64,000 nucleotides of DNA from Lachnospiraceae bacterium KGMB03038. Its GTDB lineage: Bacteria > Bacillota > Clostridia > Lachnospirales > Lachnospiraceae. The translations under genes were made by a program, and so were the position numbers. Below the pieces are notes generated by a model. That model saw only the letters and a list, made by a program, of their open reading frames with translations, searched no databases and was not told the origin of the DNA. The stretch is taken from positions 2,322,501 through 2,386,500 of the forward strand of contig CP041667.1 of NCBI GenBank assembly GCA_007361935.1, written 5' to 3'. Positions 16,680-24,452 of this stretch are shown one piece after another; position 1 is the stretch's first letter, and the number at the start of each line of letters is the position of its first letter.

Positions 16680-16930
16680 GATTTCCGTGGTACCACTCTT
16701 CTTCACACAGGCAAAACTCGCGTCAAGATCAACCGCCTTCTGCCTGGGCGCACTCATTTCCTTCGCTAACGGGAAGACCCGCTCCGGCTTAGTCCCTTGC
16801 GGTTTCAGCGGGAGAACTCCAAGGCCAGTTGGGAGCAGCCCTTTACCGCCTCTCACCTCCCGGCGGCTCTCTGAAAAACGGCGAACTCTTACTATTCCTC
16901 TTCAACGTTTCTTCACATATTTCTTACTCA
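16644..16930 (-). promoter_or_regulatory. T-box leader regulating leuS
   Basis: A long untranslated leader carrying the T-box core (minus strand AAGAGTGGTACCACGGAA, 16682-16700; consensus AGGGTGGTACCGCG) directly before a terminator hairpin. Uncharged tRNA binding should favour antitermination. An AGTA motif of the specifier loop is visible on the minus strand near 16890 (AATAGTAAGAG). CUC triplets, which would suit tRNA-Leu, lie at about 16833-16835 and 16812-16814 on the minus strand. I cannot decide between them without folding. Confidence 0.92.
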
Positions 16931-16994
16931 TTATAAAAAGAACCTTAAAATAAGTCAAGTAGTATTTTCCCCGCTAAGAAAACTCATTTTAAGG

Positions 16995-17023
16995 TTGTTC
17001 CTGCTATCCCTTTCGTGTATAAT
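16995..17023 (+). promoter_or_regulatory. Sigma-A promoter of the small P-loop gene
   Basis: -35 TTGTTC (16995-17000), a 17-nt spacer and consensus -10 TATAAT (17018-17023), 62 nt upstream of the start codon. Confidence 0.75.
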
Positions 17024-17084
17024 AAATATAAGTTAACCGTACTGAAAATTTCAGTAAAATATGGTACATAAAGGAGAGGTCGCC

Positions 17085-17507
17085 ATGGTAAATTTATTAA
17101 CAGGCCCGAAAGGCAGCGGAAAGACACAGCAAATGATCGAACAGGCTAATCTGAAGGCCAAAGAAAGCAACGGAAATGTAGTATTTATCAAGAAGACTCA
17201 CCGCGACACAGCAAGTGTGGCATTCGATATCCGTACGATCTGTATGGATGATTACCCAGCAATCCAGAACACAGATGAATATATTGGATTCTTATATGGA
17301 ATGTGCAGTGCCAATCATGATATTGAAAACATTTTCATTGATGGGATCTTAAAACACGCGGACATTTCCCTGGAAAGCATGCCGGAGTTCATTGAACGCG
17401 TAAAGAAGATTTCCAAAGAATGCGGAATTGATTTTTACATCAGCATCAGCGCCGCTAAGGAGGAACTATCCTCCGTTGATCAGGAAGGCTGCAGCTTTTT
17501 GAACTAA
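17085..17507 (+). CDS. Small P-loop ATP-binding protein
   Basis: A 140-residue cytosolic protein with a clear Walker A motif, GPKGSGKT (residues 7-14), right at the N-terminus. A likely Walker B is IENIFIDGIL (about residue 86). The length and layout recall thymidine-kinase-like or minimal P-loop proteins, but I see no zinc-binding Cys cluster and do not recognise the family. GGAGAGG lies 7 nt before the ATG at MVNLL; an ATG 8 codons upstream is less likely. It stands alone with its own promoter and terminator. Confidence 0.7.
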   Translation: MVNLLTGPKGSGKTQQMIEQANLKAKESNGNVVFIKKTHRDTASVAFDIRTICMDDYPAIQNTDEYIGFLYGMCSANHDIENIFIDGILKHADISLESMPEFIERVKKISKECGIDFYISISAAKEELSSVDQEGCSFLN

Positions 17508-17523
17508 CAGATAATGAAAGGAT

Positions 17524-17557
17524 AAAACAGGTAGCCCCTAAAGGGACTGCCTGTTTT
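17524..17557 (+). terminator. Terminator after the P-loop gene
   Basis: A long stem (AAAACAGGTAGCCCCT with AGGGACTGCCTGTTTT, including two G-U pairs) with a short loop ends in TTTT, 16 nt after the stop. Confidence 0.8.
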
Positions 17558-17571
17558 GCAAATAAAGAACA

Positions 17572-18765
17572 ATGAGCGGTATCAAGGAACACCAAAGACG
17601 AAGGGCCCGCCGGAGACGGCGCCGCCAGATCCGCCGTCTCCTATACGCGGCGCTTTCCTTATGCATCTGTATCGGCCTTATTGCCATCATCCGGCTGCTG
17701 TTAAGGCCAGATTCCCCAGACTCCGCTGGAAAAGCGGATAAAGCCGCTGAGAAATCGGCTGAGATCGACACCTCACAGGTAGAGGTCAAAAATCTTGTGA
17801 TCAATACAGGAACACAAAATTCTGAAAATTCTGACGGCCCAATCAAGATCACCGTCAGTTCCATGGGCGACTGTACTCTGGGAACGGATGAGAATTTTAA
17901 CCAGTCTACCAGCTTTAACGCCTACTATAACGCCCAGGGTCCAGATTATTTTTTCAAAAATGTCCGTTCCATCCTGGAGGAAGACGACCTTTCCATTATC
18001 AACCTGGAAGGGACATTTACCGATTCTGACCAAAGACAGGAGAAAACATTTGCCTTCAAGGCAGATCCTGAGTATGTCTCCATTCTCACCGGAAGTTCCA
18101 TTGAAGCAGCGAATCTGGCCAATAACCACAGCCGGGATTACGGGGAGGAAAGCTATACGGATACGGTGGAAACTCTGGACCAAGCCGGGATTGCTTCTTT
18201 TGGCTATGATCAGGTGGATCTTCTGGAAATAAATGGAGTCAAAGTTGGACTGACTGGCATCTACGAACTTGCGGAACATTTAGATAAGCAGCAGGAAGTC
18301 AAAGAAAATATCGCGGCTCTAAAGGAAGCCGGAGCCCAGGTGATCATCGTCAATTTCCACTGGGGCATCGAGAAAGAGTATGTCCCCAATGACACTCAGA
18401 AAACCTTAGCTCATCTTGCCATCGATGAGGGCGCCGACCTGGTGATCGGCCATCATCCCCACGTCCTGCAGGGGATCGAACGGTACAAAGGCAAATATAT
18501 CGCCTACAGCCTGGGAAATTTCTCCTTTGGCGGCAATTCCAATCCTTCTGACAAGGATACTATGATCTTCCAGCAGACGTTCACCGTAGCCGACGGCAAA
18601 GCGGAGACCAACGACGATATCAACATCATTCCTTGTTCTCTTTCCTCTGCCAGCGGATATAATGATTACTGTCCCACACCTCTGGAAGGCAGTGAAAAAG
18701 AACGTGTCCTGGAGAAGCTGCAAGAATACAGCGCAGATTTTGAGGATGCGCCTGACCTGCTGTAA
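17572..18765 (+). CDS. CapA-family (poly-gamma-glutamate synthesis-like) membrane-anchored protein
   Basis: A 397-residue CapA-type metallophosphatase-fold protein. A very basic N-terminus (KEHQRRRARRRRRRQIRR) precedes one membrane segment (about residues 24-44), so the body faces outside. Family motifs: VSSMGDCTLG (about 102), NLEGTFTD, LANNHSRDYGEE (about 180), FHWGIEKEY (about 262) and GHHPHVLQG (about 294), which carry the metal ligands. CapA proteins are linked to poly-glutamate or capsule handling, but no capBC is nearby. The ribosome site is weak (AAAGAACA) and follows a terminator by only 14 nt, so its transcription start is unclear. Confidence 0.85.
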   Translation: MSGIKEHQRRRARRRRRRQIRRLLYAALSLCICIGLIAIIRLLLRPDSPDSAGKADKAAEKSAEIDTSQVEVKNLVINTGTQNSENSDGPIKITVSSMGDCTLGTDENFNQSTSFNAYYNAQGPDYFFKNVRSILEEDDLSIINLEGTFTDSDQRQEKTFAFKADPEYVSILTGSSIEAANLANNHSRDYGEESYTDTVETLDQAGIASFGYDQVDLLEINGVKVGLTGIYELAEHLDKQQEVKENIAALKEAGAQVIIVNFHWGIEKEYVPNDTQKTLAHLAIDEGADLVIGHHPHVLQGIERYKGKYIAYSLGNFSFGGNSNPSDKDTMIFQQTFTVADGKAETNDDINIIPCSLSSASGYNDYCPTPLEGSEKERVLEKLQEYSADFEDAPDLL

Positions 18766-18843
18766 ATGCAGGAAAGGGGCATCCTCTTCTTAATCTTGAA
18801 ATATAATCAGATCGGCAGCAAAGCCTTGACAAACCGCGGATGT

Positions 18844-19776
18844 CTACAACAGCACTTCATAAAACATGGTCATCGCCGGGATTGTAACAATACAGAATAC
18901 CACGCACATAACATTAAGTATACTGGCGTATTTCGCTTCGCCGCCATACGTCTGGGCCGCCTGCGTGATCATGGTCGCGGGCGGCGCGCACGCAGCCAGA
19001 AGCACCACCATCAGAATATATTCCCCATCGGAATGTATCCCCAGCTTACCCAGGCAGGCAAAAAGCCATGTAAAAAAGGCTGGGATCAGAACCAGCCGGA
19101 TCAGACAGATAAAATAAGCTCTCCCTGGAGCAAATACCTCTCTTAGGTCTATCTCCCCGATCACCATACCGATCACCAGCATACTTACAGGCCCGATCAT
19201 ATCGCCAAATCCGGTGATCGCTGTATTCACTACCACCGGGAAGGAAATTCCTGTACAAAACAGCAGGATCCCCACTCCGATGGCTATCATGTTGGGATTT
19301 AAAAGGATTTTCCGATAGTCTCTCTTTCCTCCCCGGATGATCAGTCCCGTGCCGTGCGTCCAAAACAAAACAGTATGAACGATCATATACGCCGACGTAT
19401 AGAAGATCCACTCATCTCCCAGCACAGAAGCCACCAGCGGGATGGTCAGATTGGCCGCGTTTGTGTAGATCACGGAAGCTCTCTCAATATCCAGCAAATG
19501 GAAGGGGCGGCTCAAACCTTTCATGAGAAGGATCATGAAAAAATGCACAAACACAGAAGCCCCAAAGGCCAGCCCCAGTCCCTGAACTTTATCCGAAGTC
19601 ATCTCGATCTGAAAGGCATTTACGATAATGCAGGGAGAACAGATATAAACCACCATTCTGGATATGATCTTACTATCCTCCGATGTAAACAAATTTGTCT
19701 TAACAACCGCATACCCTACGACCATGGCAAGGAACATAGCGGCAATCTCTTCTGCCAGAAGAAGGCTCAATCCCAT
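18844..19776 (-). CDS. AEC-family transporter
   Basis: A 310-residue integral membrane protein with about ten hydrophobic segments, of the auxin efflux carrier/malate permease type. Typical family stretches are MVVYICSPCIIVNAF (about residue 42), ANLTIPLVASVLGDEW (about 107) and APPATMITQAAQTYGG (about 269). Substrates of the bacterial members are mostly organic acids or amino acids, and the substrate here is unknown. Its ATG overlaps the stop of the preceding gene by 1 nt (TAATG), indicating translational coupling. It is the last gene of the trkA-trkH-unknown-AEC unit. Confidence 0.87.
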   Translation of the reverse strand: MGLSLLLAEEIAAMFLAMVVGYAVVKTNLFTSEDSKIISRMVVYICSPCIIVNAFQIEMTSDKVQGLGLAFGASVFVHFFMILLMKGLSRPFHLLDIERASVIYTNAANLTIPLVASVLGDEWIFYTSAYMIVHTVLFWTHGTGLIIRGGKRDYRKILLNPNMIAIGVGILLFCTGISFPVVVNTAITGFGDMIGPVSMLVIGMVIGEIDLREVFAPGRAYFICLIRLVLIPAFFTWLFACLGKLGIHSDGEYILMVVLLAACAPPATMITQAAQTYGGEAKYASILNVMCVVFCIVTIPAMTMFYEVLL

Positions 19777-21404
19777 TACTCTTCCACCTGTCCTGTCTTT
19801 TCTGAAGCCGCTCCGAGAGATAACACAACATTCGTTGTCCCGCCCTCTTTATATTCCATCGTAATCTCCTGTCCCACTTCATACCGAAGGATATCGATGA
19901 AATCCACCACAGAAACATCAAAAATGTCCTCAGACCCTTCTACCATCACATAATAGTGAGAATTTCCTTCCACCACAGCCTGGGCGATCTTCGTGATCTT
20001 TCCGGTCACAGAAAGCACGTCTTTGTCTTCCCCGGATTCTTGATCGATCCCATTGCTGGCAAGAAGATCCAGGTAATTTTCCTCACACTGGCTGACACTG
20101 TCTCCGATCGCTACGATCTGATATTTCTGCACATTGACCATAGCATACTTTTTGACCAGACCCGCATCGTCTTTCAGAGCGATAAAATACGTTGGTTCCC
20201 CGGAAATATTTAAAAGCAGCGGGAAGGTTGCCGTATACTTCAAGTTTTGCACCTGGCCTTCCGCGGAAGACATGGCGGAAGTTTCAGTCGCCCCCTCCAC
20301 TTCGTAGTATTTGGTCTCCATAGTCCGCTGATTAGCCAGAACAAAGCCTACATTGGACTGATCCCCATTAACAGAAGTCACGCCCGTATACATCCATACA
20401 TCATCGTCCAGCGCCAGATAATTGTATCCTTCCGTTGTCTTCAGACAATCCTTCTGGCTGAGGACGCTGTTGAGAAATCCGTGTTTCAAAGTTCCGTAAT
20501 AATCAAACAGTTCTACCAAAAGATCCGCGGAGTAGGCCCGGTCCACCCATTGAGGCACGTCTTCAATATCATAGGTCTTCATGCTTCCGTCAATGGCGTT
20601 GCAGATCACCACTTTCCCTACGGTCTCGCCGCCAAATAATCCGATATTAAACTTTTTGACCGGCGCGATCCAATAAGGAATCCCTTTCTCATCGATCTCA
20701 AAGCTCAGCTCTCCATAGATATAGGTAGGATGAGCAAATCTCAGATGCCGGTAAATATTTCGGTTCAGATGCTCGCTGGTGGTATATTTCATTCCTTCTT
20801 CCAATTCCACGAGTTCTGTCGTCTGAGTTGCCATATTGATCCTGATATAAGCTGGAATTCCTTCTGAACGGTTTGTAAACCACTTGATCAGATTGGCGTA
20901 TTTCAGCGGTGTTACTCTCACCGGATTGTCCTGGTAATTGATCTGGCTGTAAATATCATCCGCCTCAAACTGAGATACCATGTCTACCATGCTTCCCATC
21001 TTCCGGTCTCCCAGAAGGGCCGCCGTATCTTTATCCAGAAGCGGGATCTTATCAAAGGAAAGTTCCTCCACATCCTCCGTAAACTCCCCTTCTTCTACCT
21101 TCATCAGCTGCTGATATTTCTTTGCGTTCACGATTGGTGAAGAAAGCAGCGTCCCCGCCAGATAGACCAAGCCCACCGCCAGGATCAGACCGATAAAGAA
21201 CCGCAGTCCTTTATTCTCCCGAATCTCTCCCGGCCGTACCCTTTTTCTTGCTCCATAGAGCGCAGCGGCCGCCACAAGCAGCACAATTATGAAAAACCAG
21301 GTCCCCGACGAGTGGATATTAAAAGCCGGCAGGGCAATATAATAATACAGCCCCGCCGCAAGAATCACGATCAACGCGATCATCCATTTCCATTTCTTCT
21401 TCAT
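19776..21404 (-). CDS. Conserved membrane-anchored protein of unknown function in the trk operon
   Basis: A 542-residue protein with three N-terminal hydrophobic segments (about residues 8-26, 34-51 and 68-88), followed by a large, mostly extracellular-looking domain of about 450 residues rich in beta strands. A recognisable repeat-like core reads VNAKKYQQLM and LKYANLIKWFTNRSEGIPAY. I recognise the architecture as a conserved clostridial protein but know of no function. RBS GGGAGG is good. It begins 14 nt after trkH and overlaps the AEC gene by 1 nt, so it is an operon member. A role in cation or osmotic homeostasis is inferred from position only. Confidence 0.75.
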   Translation of the reverse strand: MKKKWKWMIALIVILAAGLYYYIALPAFNIHSSGTWFFIIVLLVAAAALYGARKRVRPGEIRENKGLRFFIGLILAVGLVYLAGTLLSSPIVNAKKYQQLMKVEEGEFTEDVEELSFDKIPLLDKDTAALLGDRKMGSMVDMVSQFEADDIYSQINYQDNPVRVTPLKYANLIKWFTNRSEGIPAYIRINMATQTTELVELEEGMKYTTSEHLNRNIYRHLRFAHPTYIYGELSFEIDEKGIPYWIAPVKKFNIGLFGGETVGKVVICNAIDGSMKTYDIEDVPQWVDRAYSADLLVELFDYYGTLKHGFLNSVLSQKDCLKTTEGYNYLALDDDVWMYTGVTSVNGDQSNVGFVLANQRTMETKYYEVEGATETSAMSSAEGQVQNLKYTATFPLLLNISGEPTYFIALKDDAGLVKKYAMVNVQKYQIVAIGDSVSQCEENYLDLLASNGIDQESGEDKDVLSVTGKITKIAQAVVEGNSHYYVMVEGSEDIFDVSVVDFIDILRYEVGQEITMEYKEGGTTNVVLSLGAASEKTGQVEE

Positions 21405-21418
21405 ACCATTCCTCCCGA

Positions 21419-22864
21419 TCAGAACTTCTTCCTCCAGGCAAACGCCGTAAATAGGATCAAAAATGGGAAAATCTCCAAACGTCCCACCAGCATATCAAGT
21501 GAAAAGATAATTTTTGAAAATACCGAAAAATCAGCGAAACTTCCCATCGGCCCCACTACCGCAAATCCCGGTCCAACATTGTTCAATGTGGTCATTACAG
21601 CGCTCAGCGTAGTCTCCATATCCATATTATCAAGAGATACCAGGATTACAGATCCGGCGGCAATCACTGCGTATGCCATCAGATAATAATATACATTCTT
21701 CAGCGTCTCTGAATTCATCTTTTTCCCATTGAGCCGGATGATACTGACGGACTTTGGATGCACCAACTGTTTGACAGACTGCTTGATCGTTTTCAGAACG
21801 ACCAATCCTCTGGATACCTTGATGCCTCCGCCGGTGGATGAGGCGCAGGCGCCGATCGCCATCAGAAGGATCAAGATCCATTTCGAGAACATCGGCCAGT
21901 AGTTAAAGTCTGTAGTAGCAAAACCGGTAGTTGTTATAATGGAAGCCACCTGGAACAGGGAATACCGCAGAGACTGCATAAAATTCGGATAATCCCCGTT
22001 GATATTTATGGCGATCAAAAGCGTTGCGATAGCAATGATCAGCAAATATGCCCTCAATTCCTCGTTCTTCCACACCGGTTTGAAGTCTCGGACGAGCAGC
22101 AAGAAATAAAGTCCAAAATTGACTCCAAATAAAATCATAAAGATCGAGATCACCACATCAATATAAGCGCTGTTAAAATGTCCTACACTGAGAGCGTAAT
22201 TAGAGAACCCTCCGGTTCCCGCCGTCCCGAATGTATGGATCAGGCTGTCAAACAGATTCATACCGCCAAAAAACAGCAGAACCACCTGGATCACCGACAG
22301 CGCCAGATACATTCCATATAAGATCCGGGATGATTCCCGCATCTTGGGCACCAATTTGTCCTTCTCCGGCCCCGGCACTTCTGCCCGCATAAGATACATC
22401 CCGCTCTCTTTGTCCAGGCTGGTCAGCATCATAGCAAATACCAGCACTCCCATACCGCCTACCCAGTGGGTAAAGCTCCTCCAGAACAGCATACACTGAG
22501 GAAGGGCTTCCACATCTGTCAAAATGGTAGAACCTGTTGTTGTAAATCCAGAAACAGTTTCAAAAAACGCGTCAATATAGCTTGGGATACTTCCGGAAAT
22601 GGTAAATGGCAGCGCGCCAAATAAGGACCACAAGAGCCATACAAGGGCTACGATCAGCATTCCATCTTTTCCATAGATTTTCTTATTCTTCGGTTTTCTG
22701 ATCCCCGCAAGGAGAAAAATCACTGCCAGAATCCCGGCTGTGATCAAAAAAGAAATCCCGCTCTTTTCTTGATAGATCAATCCGACAAAGGCAGGCAGCA
22801 ACAGCAGGAGCGCCTCCACTCCAAGCATCTTTCCTAATATGTAACCTATCATTTTCAGATTCAT
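21419..22864 (-). CDS. trkH: Trk/Ktr-type potassium uptake channel subunit
   Basis: A 481-residue potassium translocating subunit of the TrkH family. Four pore-loop repeats are visible through their filter-like motifs: TVSGFTTTGST (about residue 84), FGTAGTGGFSNYA (about 207), ASIITTTGFATTDFNYW (about 311) and TLNNVGPGFAVVGP (about 430). Membrane helices flank each. The partner is the TrkA protein encoded 18 nt upstream. Together they import K+ driven by membrane potential or co-transported ion, gated by nucleotide binding to TrkA. Confidence 0.93.
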   Translation of the reverse strand: MNLKMIGYILGKMLGVEALLLLLPAFVGLIYQEKSGISFLITAGILAVIFLLAGIRKPKNKKIYGKDGMLIVALVWLLWSLFGALPFTISGSIPSYIDAFFETVSGFTTTGSTILTDVEALPQCMLFWRSFTHWVGGMGVLVFAMMLTSLDKESGMYLMRAEVPGPEKDKLVPKMRESSRILYGMYLALSVIQVVLLFFGGMNLFDSLIHTFGTAGTGGFSNYALSVGHFNSAYIDVVISIFMILFGVNFGLYFLLLVRDFKPVWKNEELRAYLLIIAIATLLIAININGDYPNFMQSLRYSLFQVASIITTTGFATTDFNYWPMFSKWILILLMAIGACASSTGGGIKVSRGLVVLKTIKQSVKQLVHPKSVSIIRLNGKKMNSETLKNVYYYLMAYAVIAAGSVILVSLDNMDMETTLSAVMTTLNNVGPGFAVVGPMGSFADFSVFSKIIFSLDMLVGRLEIFPFLILFTAFAWRKKF

Positions 22865-22882
22865 AGCTTTTCCCTCTAATTC

Positions 22883-24241
22883 CTATACCAGTATATCGCT
22901 GAAGCTGTCGATCACATGTCCTTTCGTGACTACGATCACGCTGTCTCCAACCTCAATATGATCATCTCCGTTCGGGATGATGATCTCCCGCTTACGCCCG
23001 ATACAGGCGATCAAATTGTTGGGCTTTGTCTCCAGATCTTTTAAGGGAACATTTGTAAACCGGCACTCTTTTCGGATGATAAATTCCTGCGCCTCTATTT
23101 TTCCATTTACCAATTGGTACATGGTCTCAACATTATCACTGCTGTATGAATTCTTCCTTGCTCTGACGTAGCTCATGATCGCGTCGGCCGTGGCGCTCTT
23201 GGCAGAAATGATACTGTCGATACCCATTCCTTCTACCATCTGAGCCCTGCTGTCTTCATTGACTTTTGCGATGATCTTCTCGACTCCCTGGCTTTTCGCG
23301 AACAAGGACAAGATAATATTCTCTTCATCCATGCCTGTCAGCGCTACCAGAGCGTCCGCCTCATAAATTCCCTCTTCCATAAGAAGATCATGGTCTGTGG
23401 CATCTCCATGGATGATGGTGGCCTTTGGGAAATTCTCGCAAAGCACTTCACACCGCTCTTTATTCTTCTCGATGATCCTGACCTGCATGCCAGCCTGCAA
23501 AAGCTGATGAGTCAGATAAAAGCAAAGATGGCCGCCGCCGCAGATCAAAACGTTGCGTACTTTCATAGTTTTTCTTCCCAGTGATTTGAAGAAACTCTTC
23601 AGATCACGGTGAGTCGCCGCGATATGCAGCCGGTCGCCCTGCTGGATCACAAAATCCCCGTCCGGGATATAGACTTCGGTTCCTCTCTTTACCGCGCATA
23701 CCAAGATCTTGATCTGGAATTTCTGATAGATCTCCGCCAGAGAAAGGCCAGCCAGCCGGCTTTCGTCACGTACCGGGAACTCGATCAGTTCCACCCTTCC
23801 CTTCATAAAGGTTTCTACTTTATCGGCCTGCGGGAACAGCAGTACTCTTGCGATCTCATTTGCCGCGGTCAGCTCAGGGTTGACTGCCATACTCAGTCTC
23901 AGATCTTCTTTCAGCAGACCGATCTGACGGTAATAAATCGGATTACGCACACGGGCGATGGTGTGTTTCGCTCCCAGCCTTCTGGCCAGCAGACAGCTTA
24001 ACATATTCAGCTCGTCTGTAGACGCGCAGGCGATTACCAGATCCGCATGGGGAACGTCAGCCTGTTTCTGAACTTCTGCATCTACGCCGTTTCCCGTAAT
24101 ACAGAAAATGTCCAATTCATTTAACGCGGCTTTTAATTTCCCCTCATTCTGATCGATCAGTACAATGTCATAGTCCTCATCAGCCAGTTCTGTAGTTAGT
24201 TTATGGCCGACTTTTCCATCACCAATAATCACAATTTTCAT
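22883..24241 (-). CDS. trkA: Trk potassium uptake regulatory subunit
   Basis: A 452-residue cytoplasmic gating protein with two tandem RCK units. The first TrkA_N Rossmann domain begins MKIVIIGDGKVGHKL and is followed by TrkA_C (about 140-215). The second begins NVLICGGGHLCFYL (about 232) and ends with another TrkA_C (about 370-450). The glycine-rich NAD(H)/ATP loops are intact in the first copy and modified in the second (GGGHLC). GAGG lies 9 nt before the chosen ATG; an upstream ATG 13 codons earlier lacks a site. First gene of the trk operon. Confidence 0.93.
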   Translation of the reverse strand: MKIVIIGDGKVGHKLTTELADEDYDIVLIDQNEGKLKAALNELDIFCITGNGVDAEVQKQADVPHADLVIACASTDELNMLSCLLARRLGAKHTIARVRNPIYYRQIGLLKEDLRLSMAVNPELTAANEIARVLLFPQADKVETFMKGRVELIEFPVRDESRLAGLSLAEIYQKFQIKILVCAVKRGTEVYIPDGDFVIQQGDRLHIAATHRDLKSFFKSLGRKTMKVRNVLICGGGHLCFYLTHQLLQAGMQVRIIEKNKERCEVLCENFPKATIIHGDATDHDLLMEEGIYEADALVALTGMDEENIILSLFAKSQGVEKIIAKVNEDSRAQMVEGMGIDSIISAKSATADAIMSYVRARKNSYSSDNVETMYQLVNGKIEAQEFIIRKECRFTNVPLKDLETKPNNLIACIGRKREIIIPNGDDHIEVGDSVIVVTKGHVIDSFSDILV

Positions 24242-24395
24242 TTCTTTATCCTCACTGAAGCACAAAATAATAAATGACATTCAGGGCAAACATATTTTTG
24301 CCCTGTCAGTAATGAGATTATAGCACTTTTGCATCATAAAAAAAAGAGTCAATTTCCCCCTTTTCTCCGCCTGCGAAAAACGCAAAAAACCGCGC

Positions 24396-24432
24396 AAAAA
24401 AGCTGTCTGGCGAACCAGCGCCAGACAGCCTG
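24396..24432 (-). terminator. Terminator of the EF-G paralogue
   Basis: Minus strand: an 11-bp perfect stem (GCTGTCTGGCG with CGCCAGACAGC) is followed by TTTTTT, about 20 nt after the stop. Confidence 0.9.
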
Positions 24433-24452
24433 TTTTATTCTGAACAAAATCT

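Noticed and set aside
24282..24305. CAGGGCAAA hairpin resembling the repeat head upstream of trkA
   Set aside because: It lacks the AAAAAGGGACAGGG head and the GGGG outer stem; it is probably an unrelated leader or terminator hairpin.
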